From NCBI RefSeq assembly GCF_011290365.1, contig NZ_CP049786.1, forward strand, positions 2,728,001-2,792,000: a stretch of 64,000 bases of DNA, in the 5' to 3' direction. The notes below the pieces were generated by a model that saw nothing but the letters and a program-made list of their open reading frames with translations, was not told the origin of the DNA and ran no database searches. The first letter of the stretch is position 1, and each line of letters starts with the position of its first letter. The DNA is from Leclercia sp. 29361 (GTDB lineage: Bacteria > Pseudomonadota > Gammaproteobacteria > Enterobacterales > Enterobacteriaceae). Of this stretch, positions 37,277-45,842 are shown one piece after another. The position numbers and the translations under genes were made by a program.

Positions 37277-38524
37277 TCATGCCCCTGTACGGTGAATGGC
37301 AAAACGGTTGGCGTACGCCTTCGGATCGGTGCCGTTCCAGACGGTGCCGTCCATCAGGGTGCTGCTGCGCAGCGGCGAGGATGGTGCGCGAATGCCGCCC
37401 ACTGCGGTGGCGGCGTCCTGCCAGACGTCGGTGCGGTTGATGCGTTGGGCAACGGCGGCGTAGTCCGGGTCGGTTTTCAGCAGCCCCCAGCGGCGGAACT
37501 GGGTCAGGAACCACATTCCGTCGGAGTGCCACGGGTAGCTGACCGCCCCGTCCTCAAAGAAGCGGATCGGGTGAGCATCCTGCCAGCGCTGCCCCACCCC
37601 GTTGTCGTACTCGCCCAGCATCCTCCCGGTGAGGTACTGCTCTTTGGTGTTGAGCCAGGCGCGGCGGGACAACAGTTGGGCGGTCTCCTGTTTATTCTGC
37701 GGCGAGGCGTCGATCCAGCGCTGAGCCTCCAGCAGGGCACTGACCAGCGCCCGGGCGGTGTTGGGGTGGGCGTCAACCCACTCCTGACGGGTGCCGAGGA
37801 TCTTCTCCGAGTGTTCCGGCCAGATAGACTGGGAGGTGGCAGCGGTAAAGCCGATGCGATCGTTAATGGCCCGGGCGTTCCACGGCTCGCCGACGCAGAA
37901 GCCGACCATATTGCCGATACGCATGTTCATCACCATCTGCGGCGGCGGCACCACCACGGTGCGCACGTCGTCAAAGGGGTTAATGCCCGCGCTGGCCAGC
38001 CAGTAGTAGAGCCACATGGCGTGGGTGCCGGTGGGAAAGGTATGGGCAAAGGTGTAGGTGCCCGGCGCCTGCTGGCCGATCAGCTTCTTCAGACCCTCGA
38101 CGTCGCGCACGCCCTGTTGGGCCAGATCGCTCGACAGGGTGATCGCCTGGCCGTTCTGGTTGAGGGTCATCAGGTTGGCCATCGGCTTAGGTTTGCCGGC
38201 GATGCCCAGCTCCAGACCGTACAGCAGGCCATAGAGAATGTGCGCGGCATCCAGCTCCCCGGCCACCAGCTTGTCGCGCACCGCCGCCCAGCTGGCCTCT
38301 TTGGTGGGCACCAGGGTGAAGCCATATTTTTTATCGAACCCTTTATAGGCCGCGATCGCCAGCGGCGCGCAGTCGGTGAGCGGAATAAAGCCCACGCGCA
38401 CCGTCTCGAGTTCCGGTTTATCGGAGCCTGCGGCCCATGCAGCCTGCATGACGCCCGGTAATATCAGCGCCCCGCCTGCCAGCGCGCTGGCCTGTAAAAA
38501 ACGCCGCCTTGTCCATTCCACCAT
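37277..38524 (-). CDS. nasF: Periplasmic nitrate-binding protein NasF (NrtA-type)
   Basis: Substrate-binding protein of the nitrate/nitrite importer. The start is ATG 38524 (MVEWTRRRFLQASALAG, 415 residues) with AGGAG 6 nt upstream; the longer frame would run through the leader terminator and is rejected. The N-terminus is a Tat signal peptide with the twin-arginine motif TRRRFLQ and a likely cut after QAAWA. So it may be exported folded, as is common for the NrtA/CmpA family. The mature chain shows the family start VRVGFIPLTDCAPLAIA and YYWLASAGINPFDDV. It is the first structural gene behind the sigma-54 promoter and ANTAR leader. Confidence 0.93.
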   Translation of the reverse strand: MVEWTRRRFLQASALAGGALILPGVMQAAWAAGSDKPELETVRVGFIPLTDCAPLAIAAYKGFDKKYGFTLVPTKEASWAAVRDKLVAGELDAAHILYGLLYGLELGIAGKPKPMANLMTLNQNGQAITLSSDLAQQGVRDVEGLKKLIGQQAPGTYTFAHTFPTGTHAMWLYYWLASAGINPFDDVRTVVVPPPQMVMNMRIGNMVGFCVGEPWNARAINDRIGFTAATSQSIWPEHSEKILGTRQEWVDAHPNTARALVSALLEAQRWIDASPQNKQETAQLLSRRAWLNTKEQYLTGRMLGEYDNGVGQRWQDAHPIRFFEDGAVSYPWHSDGMWFLTQFRRWGLLKTDPDYAAVAQRINRTDVWQDAATAVGGIRAPSSPLRSSTLMDGTVWNGTDPKAYANRFAIHRTGA

Positions 38525-38545
38525 GCTCACTCCTGAAAAAAAGCC

Positions 38546-38585
38546 AAAAAAAAGCGCCCGGCAGTGCCGAAGCACTGCAGGACGC
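38546..38585 (-). terminator. nas leader intrinsic terminator (conditional)
   Basis: On the minus strand a 14-nt arm (38585-38572) pairs with 38567-38554 across a TTCG tetraloop, with one internal T/C mismatch, and is followed by eight T (38553-38546). It ends about 22 nt before the nasF start codon and would stop transcription unless prevented. Confidence 0.92.
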
Positions 38586-38627
38586 CTTTATCCTGAAGAC
38601 CGTCGCACCGCCGTTGGCGCGTCGTCT
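38578..38627 (-). promoter_or_regulatory. Two-hairpin ANTAR target of NasR in the nas leader
   Basis: Hairpin P1: CGCGCC, hexaloop AACGGC, GGTGCG (38621-38604), extended by an outer AGAC/GTCT pairing. Hairpin P2: CAGGAT, hexaloop AAAGGC, GTCCTG (38595-38578). Both hexaloops have A at position 1 and G at position 4, the hallmark of ANTAR-protein RNA targets. P2 uses bases of the 5' arm of the terminator, so P2 and the terminator exclude each other. NasR bound to nitrate should hold P1-P2 and let transcription proceed. Confidence 0.85.
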
Positions 38628-38646
38628 CAAATTGTTAATTCAGTAA

Positions 38647-38663
38647 TGCAAAGGGGATGCCAG
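38647..38663 (-). promoter_or_regulatory. Sigma-54 promoter of the nasF operon
   Basis: On the minus strand CTGGCATCCCCTTTGCA has the invariant GG and GC of the -24/-12 elements with exactly 10 bp between them. Transcription would start near 38636, giving a leader of about 112 nt. Confidence 0.85.
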
Positions 38664-38712
38664 CTTTTAACCTCTTAGAATCCGGGCATTTTATGCCAGC
38701 GGACAGCGGTAA

Positions 38713-38751
38713 CGCACCTCAACCATGCAAGCGTTGCCCAGCGGGAGTGCA
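38713..38751 (-). promoter_or_regulatory. Tandem NtrC-like enhancer sites upstream of nasF
   Basis: Two sites resemble TGCACYAWAWTGGTGCA: TGCATGGTTGAGGTGCG (38729-38713) and TGCACTCCCGCTGGGCA (38751-38735). Their centres are 22 bp apart and lie near -85 and -107. The second starts 1 bp from the end of nasR. Confidence 0.6.
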
Positions 38752-38752
38752 T

Positions 38753-39907
38753 CTACTGTTGCCAGAGCGCCTTCACCGTCAGCAGCGCCCGGGCGATATC
38801 CACCATCCGCTGGTTCTTATCCATCGCCATCTTGCGCAGCTGACACCAGGCCTGCTCCTCGCTCATCTGCTGATGGGTCATCAGCACGCTTTTGGCCTTA
38901 TCGATCAACTTGCGCTCCTCAAGGGTATCGCGCATTGAGGCCAGCTGGCGGGAGAGCTGTTCGATCTCCCGGGCCTGCTGGCGCACCAGGGGCAGGAGCG
39001 GTTTTTGCGGATAAAGAGACAGCGGCTCCTGCGACGGCGGCTCCTCAGGTAAATCCTCATCGGCCCGGCCAATCAGGGTCTCCACCGCCAGCATCAGATC
39101 GGCAATCTGCATCTCTTCGAGGCCGCGCAGATGTTCGAGACGTTCGGTCTGCAATGAGAACCAGTGCAGCGCCAGCACGCCCTTATCTGCAGCGGGCTGT
39201 CGGGTGCAGGCCAGGCGGCGCAGCTGTTCGGTTTCGGCCCCCGGCACGCTGAGGCTGAAATGGTCATGCAGGCTGGCAGGCGTCAGGGAGAGAAAGATCT
39301 CGAAGCAGGCCTGCTGCCCGTCAATACGATCCACCAGGGTCTGGCGCATCTCCTCGCTGAAAAAGCCCTGGGTAAAGCCTATCGCCCCCAGCGCCCGCTC
39401 CTGGCCGACCAGCTCTTTGCCCTGCATCAGGCTGTAAAGGGCAACAAACCTGCCGGCGAGTTGCGGATCGTCAATGCTGTCATTGAGTTGGGGTACGATA
39501 CTGAGCAGGTTGCGCAGGGTGCGGCTGTAGCGCTCCATCGCCACATCGGCGGGCAGCGCGCAGGCGGTAATCGCCTCGCGTAGGGCGGGAAGTTGCTCCA
39601 GGCTCTGCAGGGCATTCCCCACCCGCTCACTGAGGGCACCGCTGGCCATCAGCGGCGTACCCAGGGCCTGGTGCAGCGCCCGGAGATGCTCATCCACCAG
39701 CGCGCGGCTGGCTTTACACTCCAGGGCATACAGCGTGCCCTGAGAACAGAGCCAGATGTTGGAAGCCCCGCGCTCGCACTGTAGCATGTGCGCAAGATGG
39801 CTGATCCGGCTGACAAGCTGGCCCAACTGCGCCAGTTTGCACAGCTGCTGTTTACGCATTAGTCGGGCGTGCTGAAACCATTCGGTGGCACCGGTGATGT
39901 TAGTCAT
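38753..39907 (-). CDS. nasR: Nitrate-responsive antiterminator NasR
   Basis: RNA-binding regulator that senses nitrate/nitrite and prevents termination in the nasF leader. The 384 residues consist of a long helical NIT nitrate-sensing domain (about residues 30-290) and a C-terminal ANTAR domain (about 315-384; LEERKLIDKAKSVLMTHQQM, then WCQLRKMAMDKNQRMVDIA). The ANTAR part contacts RNA, and the matching two-hexaloop target is found directly downstream. It is transcribed on the same strand just ahead of nasF and divergently from ychN (71 bp). In Klebsiella oxytoca NasR acts exactly this way. Confidence 0.96.
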   Translation of the reverse strand: MTNITGATEWFQHARLMRKQQLCKLAQLGQLVSRISHLAHMLQCERGASNIWLCSQGTLYALECKASRALVDEHLRALHQALGTPLMASGALSERVGNALQSLEQLPALREAITACALPADVAMERYSRTLRNLLSIVPQLNDSIDDPQLAGRFVALYSLMQGKELVGQERALGAIGFTQGFFSEEMRQTLVDRIDGQQACFEIFLSLTPASLHDHFSLSVPGAETEQLRRLACTRQPAADKGVLALHWFSLQTERLEHLRGLEEMQIADLMLAVETLIGRADEDLPEEPPSQEPLSLYPQKPLLPLVRQQAREIEQLSRQLASMRDTLEERKLIDKAKSVLMTHQQMSEEQAWCQLRKMAMDKNQRMVDIARALLTVKALWQQ

Positions 39908-39978
39908 GCTTCCTCTCCCGGGTCAGTGTTTGACTGAGAGAAGCAATTTTCATGCCTTTTTACCTTTCAGGAGTCAAG

Positions 39979-40332
39979 ATGCAGAAGATCGTGATAGTCG
40001 CCAACGGTGCGGCCTATGGCAGTGAATCCCTGTTTAACAGCCTGCGGCTGGCGATTGCCTTACGCGAACAGGAGAGCGACCTGGATCTGCGCCTGTTTTT
40101 AATGTCCGACGCGGTAACCGCCGGGCTGCGCGGCCAGAAGCCTGCCGAGGGATATAACATTCAGCAGATGCTGGAGATCCTGACCGCGCAAAACGTGCCG
40201 GTGAAACTGTGCAAGACCTGCACCGACGGCCGCGGCATCAGCGCCCTGCCGCTGATCGATGGGGTGGAAATCGGCACCCTGGTGGAGCTGGCGCAGTGGA
40301 CATTATCCGCCGATAAACTATTAACTTTCTAA
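39979..40332 (+). CDS. ychN: DsrE-family protein YchN
   Basis: Small cytoplasmic DsrE/DsrF-like protein that forms hexamers in E. coli; a sulfur-relay type role is suspected from the fold, but function is unproven. Starting at ATG 39979 after AGGAG gives 117 residues (MQKIVIVANGAAYGSESLFN), exactly the E. coli length. The conserved cysteines in VKLCKTCTDGRG (about residues 76-87) are the likely reactive centre. In E. coli it follows ychO directly; here the nas cluster is inserted between them. Confidence 0.94.
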   Translation: MQKIVIVANGAAYGSESLFNSLRLAIALREQESDLDLRLFLMSDAVTAGLRGQKPAEGYNIQQMLEILTAQNVPVKLCKTCTDGRGISALPLIDGVEIGTLVELAQWTLSADKLLTF

Positions 40333-40438
40333 TAATGATTTAACTGAAATATTTTTTTCTTATGAGCGCGGTTCCAGCATCAAGTTTGCCTGCCCGATGC
40401 CGATAGGCTTCTTACAACAACACAGCAGGTATTACATT

Positions 40439-42223
40439 ATGTTCAGGTCAATTCGCGCTCGTATTATTGCGGCGACGGTCGGATGTCTGATCGCCGCGCT
40501 CCTTCTGAATACCGTGATTAATTTCCAGGTCACGCGCCAGGACAATCAACAATCGCAACGCGATATGCTGGCCAGCACCAGCGCCAGCCATAGCCTGGCA
40601 ATCGCCGACTGGGTTAACAGCAAAACCACTATTATTAACTCCCTGCAGAGCGTCGCCCTGAGTGACGATCCAGTGCCCATGTTCAAACAGCTGGCGCAGG
40701 CGGGCGGGTTCATCAACGTCTATGTCGGCTATGCCAGCAAAACCGCGAAGTTCTCCAATCCGGACGGCGTGCCTGCCGATTACGATCCGACTATCCGCCC
40801 GTGGTATCAGCAGGCGGTGAAAGAAGATCGGGCGATCGTCACGGCCCCTTATGTCGATACCGGCACTAAGAAGCTGGTGGTCACTTTTGCTGTGCCGGTG
40901 AAAGAGAACGGCGAGCTGAAAGGCGTGCTGGCGGGTGACGTGGCAATGGACAGCGTGATCGCCAACGTGCGCGGCATTCGTCCGACCCCGGCCAGCAGCG
41001 GCCTATTGATTGACAGTGACGGGACGGTGATCGCTGCCAACGACCCTGCCCTGACCCTGAAAGCCTTCACCGATGTCATTACCGGCGTCGATCTGAATGC
41101 ACTCAAGAGCGGCAAGAACGCCGAAGGCCAGTTTAACGACGCGAGCAAAACCTTTGCCGCCACCCCGATTGCCGGAACCCAGTGGCAGCTGGTCGTTGCT
41201 CTCGACAGCGATGATGCCACCTCCGGGATGCGCACCCTGCTGAAAGCTTCTTCCCTGTCGCTGGTGATCCTGGTCCTGCTCAGCGCCGTGGTGGTGCATT
41301 TCGTGATTGCCCGCCTGCTGAAGCGCCTGTCGGATATTCGCGATGCGATGCACGCCATCGCCAACGGCACCAACGATCTCTCCCAGCGTCTGCCGGAGAA
41401 AGGCGAGGATGAGGTGGCGCAGATCGCCCATGCCTTTAACGCCTTCAGCGACAAACTTTCGGTGGTGATGGTGCAGCTGCGTGACGCCAGCGCCTCGGTG
41501 AAAAACGCCGCCCAGGAGATCGCCGCCGGGAACCAGGATCTCTCTGGCCGTACCGAGCGGGCCGCCTCAAGCCTGCGTGAAACCGCCAGCGCCGTGGAGC
41601 AGATCACCGCCTCCGTCGCCCAGTCGACCGAATCGGCCGCCATCGCCAACGAGCAGGCGGGCAAAGCCTCCGAGGCCGCTACCCGCGGCGGGAACGTGGT
41701 CTCCCGGGCGATCACTACCATGCAGTCCATCGAAGCCGCCTCGACCAAAATCGGCGATATCACCAGTGTGATCGACGGCATCGCCTTCCAGACCAATATT
41801 CTGGCCCTCAACGCGGCGGTTGAGGCGGCGCGCGCGGGTGAGCAGGGTCGTGGCTTTGCGGTTGTCGCAGGGGAAGTGCGCAGCCTCGCCAGCCGCAGCG
41901 CCCAGGCGGCAAAAGAGATCAAAAGTCTGATCGACTCCACCACTGACAGCGTGGCGACCGGTTCACGCTATGTGCACCTGGCCGGACAGAGTATGGATGA
42001 GATTGTCACCAGCATCGGCAGCATGTCAGGGATCATGCGGGAGATCACCGTCGCCACCAGCGAGCAGATGAAAGGTATTCAGGAGATTAACCGGGCGGTA
42101 ACCCACCTCGACAGCATGGTGCAGCAGAACGCCGAGCTGGTGGTAGAGTCGGCCGCCGCGGCCAGCGCCCTGCAGGGTCAGGCAGGCGAGCTGGCTGAAA
42201 CCGCCGGACATTTCCGCATTTAA
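40439..42223 (+). CDS. Methyl-accepting chemotaxis protein with dCache sensor
   Basis: Transmembrane chemoreceptor. I start at ATG 40439 (MFRSIRARIIAATVGC, 594 residues) with AGGT about 10 nt upstream. The first membrane helix (residues about 10-30) is followed by a large periplasmic dCache_1 domain containing DPTIRPWYQQA near residue 118 and TAPYVDTG; this RxWYxxA signature is typical of amino-acid-binding dCache receptors. A second helix (SLVILVLLSAVVVHFVIA), a HAMP domain and the signalling domain follow, with the hairpin tip DITSVIDGIAFQTNILALNAA. There is no C-terminal NWETF-type CheR/CheB tether. The ligand is not determined. It sits beside the nas cluster and has its own terminator. 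Confidence 0.92.
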   Translation: MFRSIRARIIAATVGCLIAALLLNTVINFQVTRQDNQQSQRDMLASTSASHSLAIADWVNSKTTIINSLQSVALSDDPVPMFKQLAQAGGFINVYVGYASKTAKFSNPDGVPADYDPTIRPWYQQAVKEDRAIVTAPYVDTGTKKLVVTFAVPVKENGELKGVLAGDVAMDSVIANVRGIRPTPASSGLLIDSDGTVIAANDPALTLKAFTDVITGVDLNALKSGKNAEGQFNDASKTFAATPIAGTQWQLVVALDSDDATSGMRTLLKASSLSLVILVLLSAVVVHFVIARLLKRLSDIRDAMHAIANGTNDLSQRLPEKGEDEVAQIAHAFNAFSDKLSVVMVQLRDASASVKNAAQEIAAGNQDLSGRTERAASSLRETASAVEQITASVAQSTESAAIANEQAGKASEAATRGGNVVSRAITTMQSIEAASTKIGDITSVIDGIAFQTNILALNAAVEAARAGEQGRGFAVVAGEVRSLASRSAQAAKEIKSLIDSTTDSVATGSRYVHLAGQSMDEIVTSIGSMSGIMREITVATSEQMKGIQEINRAVTHLDSMVQQNAELVVESAAAASALQGQAGELAETAGHFRI

Positions 42224-42229
42224 TGTTAA

Positions 42230-42260
42230 CCCGGTGTCCACAAGGCCACCGGGCGTTTTT
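42230..42260 (+). terminator. Terminator of the chemoreceptor gene
   Basis: Stem CCCGGTG/CACCGGG (42230-42236 with 42247-42253) and six T (42255-42260). The T run abuts the stop codon of the convergent chaC. Confidence 0.88.
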
Positions 42261-42956
42261 TCAGGCGAAGCTCGCATTCAGCGGACTGTCGGGATGGCTG
42301 CCGTCGAGCAAGGCCTGCACGCGCGATACCAGCTCATTCAGACAATCATCCCGCATACCCAGTCGCGTCAGCTCCTGATCGAGGGAGAAGAGATACTGCG
42401 CATTGGTACCCAGCGGGCCGCTGGCCGCCGCAATCAGCGGGGCAATAACCTGTGCCCGGGTGTCGGCTTCAAACAGCGGATGGCGCGGGTCCATAATAAA
42501 CACCAGCGCATTAACGGTGCGTCCGTCATCAAGTTCCAGCTTGCACCAGCTCGGCATATAGCAGCCGGTGATCATCTCACGCTTCCACAGCAGGGCCAGC
42601 TCCTCTTCCAGCGTCGCATCCGGCAGGCGATAGGCCACGCCGGTGGTGCGCCCGCCCTCTTTCAGTGCAAGCATACGACCTGGCTGGCAGGCGCTGCCGC
42701 GACCGGCGGTGAGGCGCAGACAGAATGCGCGGTGCCAGCCCGGCAGGGTGCCGGTGGCCGATTCGACAAACTCCAGCGCCGGGTTCCACATCAGAGAACC
42801 GTAGCCGAAGAGCCACACCGGACCGGTGTCCGGGCGACAGGCCAGCGTTGCCGCCAGCGATGCCGCACGCTGTTCGGCTGACCAAAGCAGCGATTCTTCA
42901 ATCGCACCGAAAGCCGTTTTACAGTCAGCCTTCATAAGAAAATCACGCGTTAACAT
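42261..42956 (-). CDS. chaC: Glutathione-specific gamma-glutamylcyclotransferase ChaC
   Basis: Degrades glutathione to 5-oxoproline and Cys-Gly in the cytoplasm. The 231 residues equal E. coli ChaC. The gamma-glutamyl cyclotransferase signature VWLFGYGSLMWNP is at about residues 48-60, and the catalytic glutamate lies within the later ATLEEELALLWKREM region. It is the last gene of the chaB/chaC side of the locus. The name reflects the cation-transport locus, but the enzyme is not a transporter. Confidence 0.97.
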   Translation of the reverse strand: MLTRDFLMKADCKTAFGAIEESLLWSAEQRAASLAATLACRPDTGPVWLFGYGSLMWNPALEFVESATGTLPGWHRAFCLRLTAGRGSACQPGRMLALKEGGRTTGVAYRLPDATLEEELALLWKREMITGCYMPSWCKLELDDGRTVNALVFIMDPRHPLFEADTRAQVIAPLIAAASGPLGTNAQYLFSLDQELTRLGMRDDCLNELVSRVQALLDGSHPDSPLNASFA

Positions 42957-43149
42957 ATTGCACCTCCGCCACTGCCTGCTTCCCTGCGCACACTTTTATG
43001 AACCTTCCGGGTCTTTTTACTGCTCAATTAGAAAGCAGTACCGTGACGATATGCAATAAACTCGCCGGGTGCAATACAGCGATAGCGCAACCGCCACAAA
43101 AGTCAAAGCGCAGGGTGCAAACTAATAAACACAGGCAATCAGGCTGGCG

Positions 43150-43380
43150 CTATTTCTTCTTGTGCCACTTATCATCATCACCTTTCTCGTAGTCATTCTT
43201 CACTGCCGCCCAGGCCACGCGGTGCGCGGTCTCCTCCCGACTGGCATCCCCCCGGCGGTCCTCCTCATCCTTGTACTGATCCCAGGCGCTGTTGAAGGCT
43301 TCTTTATAAATATCCTGAGCATGTGCCGGCAGTACGTGCTTAACGTTGTCCGGTAAATCGCTTTTCGATTTGTATGGCAT
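43150..43380 (-). CDS. chaB: Putative cation transport regulator ChaB
   Basis: A 76-residue basic/acidic cytoplasmic protein, same length as E. coli ChaB, opening with MPYKSKSDLPDNVKHVLPAH and ending in a lysine-rich tail (DDDKWHKKK). It was proposed to modulate ChaA, but direct evidence is thin. Its mid part (FNSAWDQYKDEEDRRGDASREE) is strongly charged. GAGGGG precedes the ATG. It is divergent from chaA across 268 bp of AT-rich DNA and 193 bp upstream of chaC. Confidence 0.95.
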   Translation of the reverse strand: MPYKSKSDLPDNVKHVLPAHAQDIYKEAFNSAWDQYKDEEDRRGDASREETAHRVAWAAVKNDYEKGDDDKWHKKK

Positions 43381-43648
43381 GTCAAACCCCTCTTTTTAAT
43401 CAATTAATAAGTGTGGTCGACGATGGCTGAGGCTTCCAGTCAAATTGATAATCGGATAATTATTTTTCTTAATTAGCTGTTATTAAGGATATATTTATAA
43501 AAGATGGTCTATTATGTCACTCTCAGACAATAATCACCTCATACCGTAAAATTAAGTAAAAGATAATCAGAATTTAACGGTAATCTGTTAATTTAACGTC
43601 CTCTTTTTCTGTCTACAATAATAAGCACCTGCAACTCTGGAGAATTAC
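43381..43648. other. chaB-chaA divergent intergenic region
   Basis: 268 bp of AT-rich sequence that must contain the promoters of chaA and chaB. No confident operator or -10/-35 pair could be placed. Confidence 0.4.
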
Positions 43649-44749
43649 ATGACAACCGCACACGAGACGGTGAAAACCCGTCATAAGGAGACGTCTCTCA
43701 TTTTCCCGGTGCTGGCCCTGGCCGTGCTGCTCTTCTGGGGAAGTAGTCAGTCGCTGCCAGTGGTCATCGGCATCAATATGTTGGCACTTGTTGGTATTCT
43801 GAGCAGTGCCTTCAGCGTTGTCCGTCACGCCGACGTGCTGGCCCACCGGCTCGGAGAGCCCTACGGCTCGCTGATTTTAAGTCTTTCCGTCGTTATTCTC
43901 GAAGTAAGCCTCATTTCTGCCCTGATGGCGACCGGTGACGCGGCGCCGACCCTGATGCGCGATACGCTCTACTCCATCATTATGATTGTTACCGGGGGGC
44001 TGGTTGGCTTCTCACTGCTGCTGGGCGGGCGCAAATTTGCAACCCAGTACCTGAACCTGTTTGGTATTAAGCAGTATCTGATCGCCCTCTTCCCGCTGGC
44101 GATTATCGTGCTGGTATTCCCGATGGCACTGCCGGGCGGCAACTTTACGACCGGACAGGCCCTGCTGGTGGCGTTGATCTCAGCGGCGATGTACGGCGTA
44201 TTCCTGCTGATCCAGACCAAAACGCACCAGAGCCTGTTCGTGTATGAGCATGAAGATGAGGGCGACGACGATGACCCGCACCACGGCAAGCCGTCTGCCC
44301 ACAGTAGCCTGTGGCATACTATCTGGCTGGTCGTGCATCTGATTGCGGTTATCGCCGTCACCAAGATGAATGCGAACCCGCTGGAAACGCTGCTGACCGA
44401 GCTGAACGCGCCGGTGGCCTTTACCGGCTTCCTGGTCGCGCTGTTAATTCTCTCCCCGGAAGGGCTGGGAGCACTGCGTGCGGTATTGAACAATCAGGTA
44501 CAGCGCGCGATGAACCTGTTCTTTGGTTCGGTGCTGGCGACCATCTCCCTGACCGTTCCGGTGGTGACGCTGATTGCCTTCCTGACCGGGAACGATCTGC
44601 ATTTCAGCCTGGGCGCGCCAGAGATGATTGTGATGGTAGCGTCGCTGCTGCTGTGCCAGATTTCGTTCTCCACCGGGCGCACCAATGTGCTTAACGGCGC
44701 AGCGCATATGGCGTTGTTTGCAGCCTATCTGATGACGATATTTGCGTGA
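43649..44749 (+). CDS. chaA: Sodium-potassium/proton antiporter ChaA
   Basis: Inner-membrane cation/proton exchanger of the CaCA superfamily; in E. coli it extrudes Na+, K+ and Ca2+ at alkaline pH. The 366 residues equal E. coli ChaA. About eleven hydrophobic helices are present, with the repeat motif glutamates in SLSVVILEVSLISALMATGD and in LLILSPEGLGALRAV, and an acidic cytoplasmic loop (YEHEDEGDDDDPHHG) in the middle. GGAGA upstream sets the start. Its TGA stop is also the first three bases of a repeated palindromic unit. Confidence 0.97.
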   Translation: MTTAHETVKTRHKETSLIFPVLALAVLLFWGSSQSLPVVIGINMLALVGILSSAFSVVRHADVLAHRLGEPYGSLILSLSVVILEVSLISALMATGDAAPTLMRDTLYSIIMIVTGGLVGFSLLLGGRKFATQYLNLFGIKQYLIALFPLAIIVLVFPMALPGGNFTTGQALLVALISAAMYGVFLLIQTKTHQSLFVYEHEDEGDDDDPHHGKPSAHSSLWHTIWLVVHLIAVIAVTKMNANPLETLLTELNAPVAFTGFLVALLILSPEGLGALRAVLNNQVQRAMNLFFGSVLATISLTVPVVTLIAFLTGNDLHFSLGAPEMIVMVASLLLCQISFSTGRTNVLNGAAHMALFAAYLMTIFA

Positions 44750-44889
44750 TGCCCTCACCCCGCCCCTCTCCCACAGGGAGAGGGCGAAAATCGTCCCCGT
44801 AGGCCCGCGCAAGCGCAGCGCCGCCGGGCATTACACTGTGCGGCCTGATGCCCTCACCCCAGCCCTCTCCCACAGGGAGAGGGAGAACA
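44747..44889. repeat. Two direct copies of a palindromic repeat flanking a REP-like unit
   Basis: Copy 1 (44747-44790) and copy 2 (44846-44889) share tgatgccctcacccc and then cctctcccacagggagaggg, an internal stem CCTCTCCC/GGGAGAGG. They are 99 bp apart, with a REP-like element (about 44797-44831) between them. The first copy includes the chaA stop codon. Confidence 0.8.
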
Positions 44890-44892
44890 CAT

Positions 44893-44920
44893 AAAAAAAG
44901 GCAACTTACGTTGCCTTTTT
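44893..44920 (-). terminator. Terminator of kdsA (symmetric)
   Basis: An 11-bp stem aaaaaggcaac (44895-44905) with gttgccttttt (44910-44920), 4-nt loop, with A/T runs on both sides. It can end both the kdsA operon and read-through from chaA. Confidence 0.88.
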
Positions 44921-44952
44921 GCTTTTATTTCGCGGGTTTTTCATTTTCTGGA

Positions 44953-45816
<864 letters not shown>

Positions 45817-45842
45817 TTATTCAGGGTGAATCGGAGTTAAGA

